NCBI GenBank assembly: GCA_003956705.1
Contig: QZCP01000401.1
Location: forward strand, 62,001-126,000
DNA length: 64,000 bases
Direction of reading: 5' to 3'
Origin: Brevipalpus yothersi
Taxonomy: Eukaryota > Arthropoda > Arachnida > Trombidiformes > Tenuipalpidae
Shown here piece after piece: positions 12,977 to 25,358 of this stretch. The notes under the pieces are model-generated. The model saw only the letters and a list, made by a program, of their open reading frames with translations. It had not been told where the DNA came from and made no database searches. The stretch's first letter is position 1; each line of letters opens with the position of its first letter. The translations under genes were made by a program, and so were the position numbers.

Positions 12977-15900
12977 GATTATGATGAGAGCTTTAAATGA
13001 TTGGAATTTTGGTCAAGATATCTCTTTCTACTTTTTTTCTTCCCTATCTTTCCTTCAAAAACTCTCTCCAACTATTTGAGGGCAAATTTCTTTCTCTCTT
13101 CTCTCTTCTCACTCGTACAGTCAAAACGTTGAATGTATCAATGGTCAACAGTTGAGCCTCGTACCGACCTCTAATTGAAGTGACCATTATATATACCGTG
13201 TACAGGTCCATGAGTGAACATTCTCGCTCTCTCACACACAGACACGTACATATACACCAGTAGATAAGGATCAACTGAGGTTGCCAGTGAAATATGTTAC
13301 CAGTTAACCTGGGATCGGCCATTAAGTGGTAACCGTCTTACTTTTTCGTCTTCTTATTCTTACCTTGGTAAAGCCCTTCGGGTATTAGTCTCTCTAAAAG
13401 AATCTTCTAGCACACAGGTATACAGTAACTAGGGCCTATCCAGAGAGTGCCCTGAACTGTTCACCGGACGGACTATTCTCTCTCTCTCTTTTCACACTGG
13501 AATTACCTCTCTAATTCTTTCTACCTTATCGCTTTTATCTCTTTATCCTCTCATATCTTACTTTTGAGCCACAGTTTCGCTTCTATCTTCTATCTTGGCT
13601 TTCTTTTTACCAAATGTTTACTCTCTCTCTCTCTCTCTTTGGATGTTTGAAAGAGAGATGTATCTTTCTCTTTCAGTGTTCACTTATTCAATGGCTTAAA
13701 CTTTCTTTTATGCTCCTAGAATGTCGGTTAACAAAGTCTTCTTCCTTCCTCTCTCTCTCTCTCTTTTCCATGTGGATTCCTATGTCCTTGTAATCCGGAC
13801 AAATATGATAACGCGTCTTATAAGGATCGCTTATGGGTTTGCTAAAGCGGTTCCTAAAACAAGTGTGTGGTGTATGTATGTGTGTGTGTGAAGCTTGCCT
13901 TTGAAGAGAAGATAAAAGAAAAGAACATGGTTTTAGGTGAGCTGTAATAACATTGCTGTAGGAATATTGTCTCGCCACCAGTGTTGAGTGAAGGCTTTTA
14001 GTGGATATATATGTATGAGTGTGTTTAACTATTTAGAGATGATTTTGCTAGGTGTATTTATGCTGAGACAAAATTTTTTCGGCTAAAATATCAGTTGGCT
14101 TCGTGTTTTCACCAAACAATCCAAGTGGCCTCATGTGTATGTGTATATACAAAGGCCACAGTATCTCTTTCTCTCTCTCTCTCAATTATGGTGGCCTTTC
14201 CATGGGAAACTTCTCATTTTGACAGTTGAGCTGGAGAGATCTTCATTTTTATCGCCTTTCATGCTTCTAAAATGTCATCAACATAGCAAAACATCTTGAT
14301 ATCGATTACCACACTCTTTACCATATAGATTAGACAGCGTGACAAAGAACTGCTGTAATCATTGTTTATTTGTAAAAAGTTTTCAAAGTCCTATTTAGGC
14401 GATTTTCATCTATACTCCTCTTTCTCTCGTTTTCATTGAAAATACATAGACATCACAGGAGCTCAAAGTGTTTCTATTACATTCTATTACATCTCAGATA
14501 ATCAAGTGTGACTAATATTGAAGCGAAATTCCAGTAGCTTTAAGGGGAACTTTAAGAGACCATTCGTTTATCGTTCATATGTAAGCTTTTATCAAGCAAG
14601 TAGTGGAAGAATGTCCGGAAAATAAGCTCTAGGAATGTGAACAGTCAGAACTTCAACTGGAATGCTCGCTTTTTTGCTCAATCATTTGGGGAACTTTGAA
14701 AAATCACCGATAATTTAGTGAGTCATTTCCTGGAAAAATGATTGTCCCTTCACATTTTTTTCGACCAATCAGTTTAACTGTTTTATTCCACAGAATTTCA
14801 AGATCATAAAATGACCCTGGAAACGATTATGTAGTGCATCTCATAAATAGATTGAACTTGGTTTTCCGAAAAAAAATGAGGCAAAATATTTAACCTATGT
14901 TAAGCGGTCATTGAACTGCGTACTTGAGCCATTCCCATAATGCTAAACGATTTGTTTGTTTGTTTCCTGTCAATATCTTAACATCTCCATCATTTCTATG
15001 TGTGAGCATTCCAAGTTCATGAGAAAAAGTAATAAGAATTGATAGTCTGTGGAAGTATTGCCCCTGAGCATGAATAAGCTACTGGGAAGCTAATTAGGGC
15101 TCAGTTTTTCGAGAAGCTACCTACACATTCTTTTTGAATTATTCAAGTTTAATCATGGATCAATCATTCATTCGTTGTATTTTGTATCAATCGCAAGTTT
15201 CCCTCGCGATAACAATTGTTTTCTAGTCGAAAAGATATATCGATAAATAATTGCTAATTTTCACTAGTCTAAGAGAGAGAAGAAAATTTTTCTGATGCAT
15301 TTCTAAGGAGGTATTTATATTCTCAAAATTTTAGACGACATTTACATATAATTTAGCATATTTACAGTTACAAAGCGTATCTAAGATAACAATGTAAATG
15401 ACTTTCAGTAAGAAATGTTGATAATGTGCCACTTGTTGTCAAACATGCTAATGTTGTCAAAAAAAATGTTGATAACGTAACAGTGGCCAAGTGATAAGAT
15501 GAATAATTATCACTCAAGAGAACAGTGTTGAAAAGAGAGAGAGAGAGAGAGAGAACAAATATGAGATCATTTTGACATGAATTGTGCTAAATTGTACTCA
15601 TGTTAATAGAAAAAAAAGTGAGCCTCCTAAGCCATTTTGTGTAGCTAGATTATTCTCATTTTCAGTAAAAATTTAGAACACAAACCATAAAACTATCAGA
15701 CCAAATACACGAATCATTCTCTCTGGTAATTTATATGACACCAATCATCATCAAACGATGGTAAGTAAGAAGAGAGAGAAAGACTCTAGAAAGTTGGCCA
15801 TACTTCTACTGGTTCCTCAAAATTTTGTATACCCATGTGTTTATGTGTACATATATTTTCTTCTTCTCATGTGTGCCTCATGGCATGAAAAACTGCAATT

Positions 15901-16498
15901 AGTAGTTGTGACAAATGAATTGGGTTCTTCAAATGGTAAGTGTGAGAATGTGAGTGTAAGAATTCGAGTGGAAAAAAAGAATGTCTCTCTTTAATATTCA
16001 TTGAAGCATTTGAGTGGAAAATTATTACTTTTACGGAAAGACTTTTTCCGTTTGCAAGCCTTTTATTAATGCTATGTAGGAAAAATTTTTTACCCAATTT
16101 TTGGTGTATATGGGATGAGAGTGGAGTAAAAAAAATGTCAAGTAAGTGAAGTGAGCCAAAAAATTTATATACCAATCAAAAAACCATTAATGGCTGATTC
16201 CGATATATATACTAAAGTACATAAACATCAAGATGGTAATGATGATTATCGAATGGTGACATTCATTGGTTAAACTTGTGATCACTTCTTTCAGCAATCA
16301 GCTCATTTAATTTTTGTTTCAAGGAAATATAAAAAGATTTAAGTGTATTGGAATTTAACATACAGGGCTCGTAAAATTTTAGTAGCACTTAAATTTTGTT
16401 TTTTTTTTGCTCAGAGTCAGAAGGAAAACTCTGCCAACAGATCATTCCTCTGCAGATCATTCTCAATTCATAGAGATAATGTTATGTTTCACACTGAG

Positions 16499-16501
<3 letters not shown>

Positions 16502-16539
<38 letters not shown>

Positions 16540-16557
16540 NNNNNNNNNNNNNNNNNN

Positions 16558-16636
<79 letters not shown>
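16502..16636. repeat. (CT)n microsatellite with assembly gap
   Basis: Long CT run on both sides of 18 N bases (16540-16557). The gap is internal to the repeat, so its true length is unknown. Confidence 0.97.
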
Positions 16637-16638
<2 letters not shown>

Positions 16639-17537
16639 ATTCATTCATTCAATTACATCCACCTTTATTCTCATGCTTCACCCAAAAATTCATTCAACAT
16701 TCCCATGGACCTTTTCCATGTTCACGCACAAACAGACCAAAAAGTGAATAGAATGCAATTTTCAGTCCTCGAAAATATTCTCTTTTTCCAAGTGAAAAGA
16801 CAGAACACAGTCAAAATTACACTCGTAACTCCCATGTAAAAATTTTCAAACTTTTCACCCGATTGTTGAAATTGGTTGGAAAAATTCTAGGCATCATATT
16901 ACACAGTAATTTGACTTTCAATTCACGCGTCAAGTGGCCTGCTTTTTTTTCATACTACTACAACACCAACTATTAATCGTATACTTTCAACTATCATCAG
17001 AGCATAGAAAAACTAAGCCCTGATAGCTCAAATTTTCTGTCTCTCGACCTCGACTATTTTGCACAAGAATGGACACTACTTGGATACTTGATTCCCAGTG
17101 TCACTCTATTACAGTCTGTATCTCTGTTAGCCAAATGTTTTGCTTGGCTGCATTGAAACTTATTGTTTTGTCTAGCAGTATATTATATGGTTCCTACTTT
17201 CAGCGGAAGAAGAAGATCCCAATTTCAATTACCATTGAACTACAATCATCTCAATTATTTTGTGGAAAGGTATTTCTCTTTTTTCTGGTTTCTCGCTTTT
17301 TTTGTATGGAAAAATTTTTATTTTCTTCATTTTTAGTAGATAGACAAAAGCTTCAAGGCTTGGTTTGTTGGTGAAAAATTGTTCCTATCAATAGTAATTT
17401 GCAATTGGAATTTGTCCATGGTCTTGAGCAAGTCAAAGTTTTCGAAGCATGATTCACTTCCGGGAATTCAAAACTACAATATTGTACCAAAGAACACATG
17501 CTGTTGATTAATTTGTTGATTAAGTGAACAAAAATTA

Positions 17538-19367
17538 TTATATTCCATCGTAAACATCAAATTTCTCCACATGATGAACGGATGAATCTTTAGAGGGACA
17601 TTTATCTTTTCCATATCGATGCAGAGGCCATATGTATGGCTTCCAAGCTTGACAAATCCATTGACGTGGATTAATTCTCATTGGATTGAATTTAGAATCT
17701 GGACCAATATCTAGTAGATATTCGAAATTTGCATAAAAGCCATCACGAATTTCAGTCACAGGAGACCATGGAAGCTGGCCAGTCTTGATAAAATTAGACC
17801 AAAATTTGATTATTTTGCGAGAAAAAACGCGATCAGTCATATCAAATCCAGATTTTGGTATCAAAGGGATTCCAAAAACATGAGCAACATCACCACCATG
17901 TTGTGCTCCAAACTTGCATCCATAAAAATAATTTGGACCAGAAGCCGGCGATTCACTGTTACAATAATTGAAGAGTCCCTGGTATGATTCTATACCTCGA
18001 TCAGCCAATGCTTCAGCTAAATATAATGCTGGACAATTGAAATAGCGATCACCCAGCATCTGAATGAATGAATATTCCAACCAATAGGCATCATCTTCAA
18101 TGTGATTGGAAAAGTGTGCAGAAGTTATTTCCTCCAAAGCTGAATCACTTCCAACATCAAAGAATCGAGAATTATTTCGAATCACTTCTTTGTACCAATT
18201 TAATTTTGGTTTCATTTCCGTTTGCACCAGCAAAGGAACGAATACAATTCCTTCCGCTTGCATAGTTGTGATCAACACTTGGGATTTGTAGAAAGATCTT
18301 GTAGCACTGCTGGCAAGAACTTTGAATATACTTTCACGATAAGGTTCAATTCCAATTGTGGGCGTTGATTGGACTGGGACTGAATTCGCATATCTCAACA
18401 TATCGGCCACTGTGTCTTGAGCAGTGAGTAAACTATCAGTTGGTACAGATTTAAGACATGACACAATGGCCTGTGGATCAGTCGATGATGATCCACGACC
18501 ATCACACCCCACTTGAGCAGCGATCAATTTGAATCTTTTCCATGCTATTTCACGAGATTCCCAGAAACCAGGTATAGTAATACCACTGGAAAATATCCAC
18601 CGTTTAACCCAATTCTCATGTGTTCCACCATGGCGACATTGATTAAGATAATGAATGGAAGAACTTATTCCTCCGGCACTTTCACCGGCAACTGTGACCG
18701 CACTTGGATCACCCGAAAAGCTGGCTATATTCTCTTTGACCCAATCGAGTGCCAATTGTTGATCTAGTAGACCTTGATTACCAGGAGAATCTGTATGATT
18801 AGCATACATAAATCCAAGAGAGCCCAATCGATAGTTCATAGTGACCACAACTACTTGACCAAGGGCGGACAAAATTTTGCCCTCAAAAAGTTTACTTGCT
18901 GATGCGGTAAGTGATATAAACGATCCGCCATGAATAAAAACGTAAACTGGATACTTTTTATCATCACATTTTTTATCACTGCAACTTGGTGTCCAAACAT
19001 TCAGATAGAGGCAATCTTCACTCGTGGTTAAGGGCTCAAAACTGATGTCAGTGTCATTCCAAAGTTCTCCACGACTTTTTTGGGAACATTGTGGAGAATA
19101 TTTGGTTGCATGGAGGGTATCATTTCCCCATGGCTTAATAGGCTGAGGTGGTCGAAATCGTAGATCATGAAGTGGCGGAGTTGCATAAGGAATTCCACGG
19201 AAAGAATTCACAATAGAGCCCTCAACAGTTTCCCTGATTCCTTTGATTAAACCATACTTTGTCTTGACGATGGGTTGAGATCCGGAGTTCGAAGATGGAT
19301 TATGGAGTGGATTATGTTCTGCTCCGATTAACAATAAAAATGATGCTAAAAAAACGATGGCAAACAT
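17538..19367 (-). CDS. Secreted type-B carboxylesterase, copy 1
   Basis: This single-exon gene encodes 609 residues, normal for the carboxylesterase/cholinesterase family (alpha/beta-hydrolase fold, hydrolysis of ester bonds). An N-terminal hydrophobic stretch (MFAIVFLASFLLLIGA) is a likely signal peptide. The HGG oxyanion-hole element is at about 146-148, and the nucleophile elbow GESAGG at 228-233 gives Ser230. The acid is probably Glu372 (QAEG) and the base His490 (GAQHGGDV). The EDCLYLNVW signature lies near 117-125. The triad is therefore complete and the enzyme probably active. The substrate cannot be told; arthropod members include detoxifying, hormone-processing and cholinesterase enzymes. 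It lies 5 kb from a close paralogue on the same strand. No intron is present. Confidence 0.93.
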   Translation of the reverse strand: MFAIVFLASFLLLIGAEHNPLHNPSSNSGSQPIVKTKYGLIKGIRETVEGSIVNSFRGIPYATPPLHDLRFRPPQPIKPWGNDTLHATKYSPQCSQKSRGELWNDTDISFEPLTTSEDCLYLNVWTPSCSDKKCDDKKYPVYVFIHGGSFISLTASASKLFEGKILSALGQVVVVTMNYRLGSLGFMYANHTDSPGNQGLLDQQLALDWVKENIASFSGDPSAVTVAGESAGGISSSIHYLNQCRHGGTHENWVKRWIFSSGITIPGFWESREIAWKRFKLIAAQVGCDGRGSSSTDPQAIVSCLKSVPTDSLLTAQDTVADMLRYANSVPVQSTPTIGIEPYRESIFKVLASSATRSFYKSQVLITTMQAEGIVFVPLLVQTEMKPKLNWYKEVIRNNSRFFDVGSDSALEEITSAHFSNHIEDDAYWLEYSFIQMLGDRYFNCPALYLAEALADRGIESYQGLFNYCNSESPASGPNYFYGCKFGAQHGGDVAHVFGIPLIPKSGFDMTDRVFSRKIIKFWSNFIKTGQLPWSPVTEIRDGFYANFEYLLDIGPDSKFNPMRINPRQWICQAWKPYIWPLHRYGKDKCPSKDSSVHHVEKFDVYDGI

Positions 19368-20366
19368 GATTAACCGATGGTTCGAGAATGATTGGACAAA
19401 AAAGTGGAAGACAAAGTTCTGAACAACACGCTATTTACTCATCATTATCATTCATACTGTTGCTCATGTTAAGAGAAATTTTCACTTGAATTGACGCTTC
19501 TAATTGCATAGAAATCATCAAGGAAAAGTTCTGTGGGTGATAATTTTAGGAGTGTGTATGTTTCCTCTCATTCGTGTATCAGACTGATAATTATTATTCC
19601 AGTTAGCCACAATAAATTATCGGGAAAGCTAGATCAAATGTCATAATTAGTTATTACAAATTATGTTGGATAGTTTTATTACTTGGTGATCGTAGGGATA
19701 CTCAAATACACCCCATGTGAAGATGAATGAAATTATTTTTGTATTTTTAGAATGATTTTGAACGGAAATCTTCAATAGCAATGGAAAAAATAGATTAGTG
19801 ATCAAATTGAAAATCTGAGTGAAGTGGAGAAAATTTTTATCATTGAAGTCATAATCTTTTTTCTGTGAAATCGAGGGTATTCTGAGGGAATGTACCCAAA
19901 GTCGATGGCTATCAACGGATTAAATGAATAATTCTTGTTCATTCCTCCGAAAATTTGATTTTAAGTCAGGCATGGATTTATTGAATTGATCTTAGAATTT
20001 TCTCAAATTTTCAACCGGTATTTTCAATCGAAGTTAATTATCTTCTAACAGTTTTGATCATAACTTGTTTCGAAGTTAAAAGATTGGCTCTCAAGTTAGA
20101 AACATGAACATCTGAGCTGATACTGACAGCTCTTTTTTCTATAAAATTAGCCTGGTTAGCCCTAGTTACTGATGGAGTTTTTCGAAGTGCTCGAAATATG
20201 ATATCGGAATTTTTCTGTGATCAAAACAAAAAAATACATTTATATTCACATGTTATAAAAATTTATAAGAGGAAGAACATGATCATAGGTAATTAGCCGC
20301 AACATTTGTTGAAGTAACAATGATTATGATTGATTTTCGGCTAGTTTACATGAAGATGAGGAAATA
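19368..20366. other. Intergenic, nothing recognised
   Basis: About 1 kb upstream of esterase copy 1 and downstream of the HY...H gene. It is AT-rich with no long ORF and no clear repeat. It presumably holds the esterase promoter. Confidence 0.6.
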
Positions 20367-21730
20367 TTACTTCGGAACTAATAGACCACGATTAATAAGA
20401 ATTTCGTTGAGATCGGGAATCAGTTTCTCAGCACTACGATGAAGTTTACAACCAGAACTATCGTGAGAGGATGGGCATCCATTATTGGACCCAGCAGCAA
20501 GGGGATCTTTTTGGTGTTCAGAGAAGATATACTCTAGAAATTCAACCAGCTCGTTGAGATGGTACACAAAGTAGTGATTCATTAAACTTCGCTTTGATTT
20601 GAAGCGGCTAGGCTCTCCAGAAATTCTTTTCATGCGACATTTTCTTAGCATTTCCTTAGGCAAACCAGCGCGAATATTCAGCCATTCATTCAAAAGATTT
20701 TTTCTTGAGCCACCTCTCTTCACTTCATCATCTTGAGCACCACCTTGGATGTTGGGGTCTTCTCGATCGCCCGAATCATTTCTGTCTCCTATGCTGTCCT
20801 GATCTTTATGATCTCTCGAGTCCAATTGATCTTTTCGTTCATCTTTATCGTCCCTTTTACCTTGATATTCATGTTGTAGATCGCGATAGCCATCCTCATC
20901 ATGTTTTTCAAACTGGAGACAATTTTTTAAAATAACCAACGTATCTGCAGAAACATATGAAATGAAAGGGAATAAATTTATCAGTGTCTTGATTGAACGG
21001 TTTCCACTCACCTTCTAGGTACCTTTCATCAATTGAAAAAGCGCAAAGGTAATGGGTCTCGCTTTCTTTCTTTCCATCATAATCATGGTGATTTGAAGTC
21101 AGAATGAGCTCGTTTTCTTCTCCAAATAAATCCAATAACTGAGAAATCCTTTTCCTAAGAGGGAGATAAGTGCTCACTATATCCCAAGAACGTTTCACTT
21201 CATGAGCATTGGTGAGTAGAGGCATTTTTGTCAACCACTTTTTTTCAGCCTCAATTGCTAAGAAGAATTCATAAAGTTTGTCTGGATGGCAATCCAAATA
21301 ATGCTTCACCAGAAGCCTTGTCGATGGAAAAACTTTAGGCTCGTGAGAGCATTCACTGTTCTGGATATGGCGTTCAATCTCAGTCTTATCAATATCTGCA
21401 TTTATCCACGAAATGCATGAGACTTCGAAAAGATAATTTGGTTCATCCTCGAACAAATTAATAGTTTCATTGAAGAGAAGACATTTAAACTCTTTTCTCT
21501 TCTCATCTCTGTAAAGGAATTTGTATTTTTCACCAAATTCCAGGAAGAAATCAACCAGTTTCTTTAACAAATGATCTAAGGAAGAGGAAAATTGATTGTG
21601 AAGAAATTCAACGAATTATTCTCTCTACAGTTTATGCCTCATCAAGCAGAGCCATTTAAACTATATTTGTTGTTCATCACTTACCTTTTGGGTGAGTATT
21701 CGTCAAAATATCACATAAAAACATATACAT
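20367..21730 (-). CDS. Unknown three-exon protein with two HYxxxHxxxLxEF repeats
   Basis: Exons 21685-21730, 21012-21575 and 20367-20944 join in frame through introns of 109 and 67 bp with GTAAGT and GTGAGT donors and TTAG/CAG acceptors, giving 395 residues. I do not recognise the family. Two copies of HYxxxHxxxLxEF are visible at about 107-119 and 327-339. Each is preceded by a cysteine (Cys91, Cys306) and a K/R-S-x-R-x-L-(V/M)-x-H segment, which suggests two degenerate zinc-finger-like modules. Between them lies a very acidic/basic Asp-Arg-Lys-rich linker (about 219-280). No signal peptide or membrane segment is evident. It sits between two tandem esterases on the same strand, so it either predates or interrupted that duplication. 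The first ATG is supported by the splice phase. Confidence 0.72.
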
Positions 21731-22618
21731 GATGGAAAGTTTAGTCGATGTACACTAATGTCCAAAAAAACGCGAAATATTTTTGATAATGATTCTCTCG
21801 ATTAGTAAACATCAGAGCACTTTGATGAACAGATTGAAAAGAAGGCCATCTGTCACGATACTAAAAAAAATGAAGACGACTAACAAAAGGATTCACCGGG
21901 AAAAGTCGTCAATTGAAAAGTTTCAGATTAATATGCCAAAATTGGTCTTATTCAATGATTGTGAAACATTTTTGTGAAAAAAATATCATAATCAACAAGT
22001 CTAGAATATGTAGGATCAAGTTTTTGTCGAATAAAGAATGTTACTGAGCTTTCGGTAGGGACGAGTCCAAATAAATGAAAATTTTGTAACATTCGATGCT
22101 GAATACTGGTCTTCAAGTAAATATGATGTCATTAGAGCTCATAATTGACAATAGTAAAAATGCGCATCATCATATTCACGTTATATAATCAGAATTCATA
22201 TTTCAGGATAAGATTAAGCATATATTATCAAGATACACTCTAAGGCGATGCCAATTTTTCAATTCTCGCAGAGTAAAATCTAGGTTTTTCATCTTTACCT
22301 CGCGTGAGAACTCAATTTTTCACACCGATTCCGGACTACTGATTAATTGTTGAACGCTTACTCTATAATGACCACTACATCAGCGAGAGGAAGAAAGAAC
22401 TGAATCCAGAGGTTTATTCTATATGTATCATTATTTGTATTCAGGATAAATTATAGACTGATGCTCTTGATTCCAAAACTTCCAAAACACAGTTTCCTTT
22501 GGCTGTGTTGGAGGAATTCTAGAGTGGAGAGGGATAGAAAAACAAATTCTTTCATTAATGCGGATCAAATTTGGTACATGTATATGAAGGGGTCTTTTGG
22601 TGTATATCGATTCTTTCC
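21731..22618. other. Intergenic, nothing recognised
   Basis: About 0.9 kb of AT-rich DNA. A minus-strand frame at 22431-22667 overlaps the end of esterase copy 2. It would serve as a further exon only if the GTGAGG right after the esterase's last codons is used as a donor, and I saw no matching C-terminal homology. Confidence 0.5.
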
Positions 22619-24349
22619 TCACCTTTGAGAAGACCAAATATATGGCCTCCAAACTTGGCACTTCCATCGACGTGGATTGGTTCTCAGAGAGTTAAAACTA
22701 GTTTCTAGACCAATATCTAGAAGATACTCATAATTGGCATACAAGTCATCTCGAATTTTTCTTACACGAGACCATGGTAGTTGACCAGTCTTAACAAAAT
22801 TTGACCAAATTCTAACTACTTCACCCGAAAATATACGATCTGTGGCATCAAATCCAGATGATGGTAGGAACGGAATTCCAAAGGTAAATGCAACATCAGC
22901 TCCATGTTGAGCTCCAAACTTGCAGTCGTAAAAAAATTTTGGGCGAGTATCGGTTTTATTATTGCAATACTTGAACAAGCCTTGATGCGATTCAATTCCA
23001 CGAACTGTCAACTCTTCGGCTAAATACAGGGATGGACAATTGAAATAACGGTCTCCAATCATCTGTAGAAATGAATATTCCAACAAATATGCATCGTTTT
23101 CAATGATTGGTGGAAAGTAAACTGAGATTATTTCGTTCAAAGCTGAATCACTTCCGACGTCAAAAAATTTAGAATTGTTTCTGATCAACTCTTTATACCA
23201 ATCCAATTTTGGTATTCGCTCAGTTCCAACTATCAGAGGAGCTAAAACTGTTCCTTCTACTTGCATATTGGTAATGAAGACTTGTGTTTTGTGGAAAGAT
23301 CTGGGATTAGTGTTGGCAAGGACTTCAAATATGCTCTCACGATAAGGCTCAACACCAATAATTGGAAATATTCGAGCAGGAATCGGGTTGAGAGGTTTCA
23401 GCAACTTGCTGACACTTTCTTGAGCATCAAGCAAACTTTCTGTGGATACAGATCTGAGGCATGACACAATGGCCTGTGTATTGGTTGACCCAGTTTGGTT
23501 ACAGCCAACTTGAGTAGCGATTGATTTAAATCTTCTCCATGCTGATTCTCGTGATTCCGAGAAACCAGGCTGGATAATGCCACTAGAAAAAATCCACCTC
23601 TTTACCCACTGTTCGTGTTTTCCATCAAGACGATATTGATTAAGATAGTGAATTGATGCACTTATTCCTCCAGCACTTTCACCGGCAACTGTGACCGAGT
23701 TTGGATCACCCGAGAAGCTGGCAATATTTTTTCTCACCCAATCGATAGCCAATTGTTGGTCTAGTAGAGCTTGATTACCAGGAGAATCAGGATGATTAGA
23801 GTAGAGAAATCCAAGAATACCTAATCTATAATTGAAAGTGACCACAACCACTTGACCAAGAGCAGCCAATATTTTACCCTCTACAATTTTGCTCGTAGAA
23901 GATGAAAAAAATACAAACGATCCTCCATGAATAAAAACGAAAACTGGATACTTTTTATCACATTTTTTATCACTACAACTTGGTGTCCAAACATTTAGAT
24001 AGAGACAATCTTCACTCATGGTCAAAGGCTGAAAACTGATGTCAGTATCATTAACAAGCTTTGGTTGCCTTTTTTGAGGACATTCCGGTGGATACTTAGT
24101 TGCAAGTAAAATTTGGTTGCCCCATGGCTTGATAGGTTGAGGAGGCCGAAATCGTTGGCCTTGAATTGGTGGAACTGCATAAGGTATTCCTCGAAAAGAA
24201 TGCACATTAGTGTTTCCAACGGCTTCGACGATTCCCTTGATAGAACCATAGGTTGTTCTCACAATGGGCTGAGGTTCAGAGTTTTCCTTCCGAAGATCGG
24301 CTACAATTAACTGTAATGATGATGATATTAGGATAAAGGTGATCAACAT
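22619..24349 (-). CDS. Secreted type-B carboxylesterase, copy 2
   Basis: This single-exon gene encodes 576 residues from the ATG at 24349 (MLITFILISSSLQL, likely signal peptide). It is plainly a paralogue of the gene at 17538: the same HGGSF, GESAGG (Ser225), VEG (Glu365) and GAQHGADV (His482) elements sit in long shared blocks such as RFRPPQPIKPWGN and ASFSGDP. The catalytic triad is intact. Its C-terminus stops at YIWSSQR, about 25 residues earlier than in copy 1. The last codons overlap a good donor-like sequence (AAAG/GTGAGG), so either the tail was shortened or a downstream exon exists. The plain stop is the simpler reading. Confidence 0.92.
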   Translation of the reverse strand: MLITFILISSSLQLIVADLRKENSEPQPIVRTTYGSIKGIVEAVGNTNVHSFRGIPYAVPPIQGQRFRPPQPIKPWGNQILLATKYPPECPQKRQPKLVNDTDISFQPLTMSEDCLYLNVWTPSCSDKKCDKKYPVFVFIHGGSFVFFSSSTSKIVEGKILAALGQVVVVTFNYRLGILGFLYSNHPDSPGNQALLDQQLAIDWVRKNIASFSGDPNSVTVAGESAGGISASIHYLNQYRLDGKHEQWVKRWIFSSGIIQPGFSESRESAWRRFKSIATQVGCNQTGSTNTQAIVSCLRSVSTESLLDAQESVSKLLKPLNPIPARIFPIIGVEPYRESIFEVLANTNPRSFHKTQVFITNMQVEGTVLAPLIVGTERIPKLDWYKELIRNNSKFFDVGSDSALNEIISVYFPPIIENDAYLLEYSFLQMIGDRYFNCPSLYLAEELTVRGIESHQGLFKYCNNKTDTRPKFFYDCKFGAQHGADVAFTFGIPFLPSSGFDATDRIFSGEVVRIWSNFVKTGQLPWSRVRKIRDDLYANYEYLLDIGLETSFNSLRTNPRRWKCQVWRPYIWSSQR

Positions 24350-25270
24350 GGCCAATTGTTAAACTCAGATTCACGCTAGATGAATAACAGTACTCCTTAA
24401 CATTGGTTAACGGCTATACCATTGATACGATTATCGCTATTCATACCGTTCTCTCAGTGACTGTTTGTTCTAATTTGGGTTGAAACTTTTTCATCCACTA
24501 ATTAATCAAGTGGGGTGCCATAAACTATCAGGAGAAGGTGATCGTATGATGAAGTATCACCAATGAAGGTGTCATATTTCATGAATAGAGTTGCTACCTA
24601 TCAATTGTATTGATGAAATTTCATTTCGATCTTTCGAGCTTATACTTTTTGAAATCTAACTCATCTGATCTTGCTTAAAGTAAGAGATGAAAAGTCTGAA
24701 AGTGAAATCAGCTGAGTTTGGCATGCAAAAGTTGAAGCTCGAATGATCGAAACGAACATGCTAATATGAAATCTTGACTCATTTTATATTTCGAAAAAAA
24801 AATGAAGAGATTGTTTTTCAAAGTAAGCACTGAATGTATTTATTCATAATTTTCATAATCACAACAATTTTTTCCAAATTTTCATCCAATTGTTATGAGT
24901 AATCGTTGATTGTGAAAATTTTGATGGAATTATTCCATGAAATGCTGAGATGGAAGAAGCGTAAATAATGGATAATCTGAGTTATCGGTTTGAGGGTATG
25001 TGTTTGTTTGGGGAGAAAAGAGTAGAATTTCTTTGAAGATGGCATGCAGATGTATTTCAAGTTGATTTCAAGAGCTGGAAAGAGATAATTTTCGTTCCTC
25101 AAGCTGGATCCTTAGTATAAGGTACCACATAATTCTCCTTGAATATGTGTATATATATAAACATACACACACATGTATTCAATAGAAGAGTACAATTTAG
25201 ACATTTTGGTTTTTTCTTACACTTCAAAAAGGTAGATGTTTTGGAAGAGACAATCGAAAAATGGATGAGA

Positions 25271-25358
<88 letters not shown>

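Larger units (their letters stand above)
10367..17537. other. Non-coding stretch, no gene recognised
   Basis: The region is AT-rich with short ORFs only, all low-complexity or unstructured. It holds a perfect 10-bp inverted repeat at 12186-12210, (GA)n at 12945-12974 and the gapped (CT)n tract at 16502-16636. I found no splice-joined exon chain with conserved protein character. Confidence 0.55.

Noticed and set aside
16343..16751. ORFs of 114-134 codons reading through the CT array
   Set aside because: They consist of Ser-Leu dipeptides from a microsatellite plus N bases.
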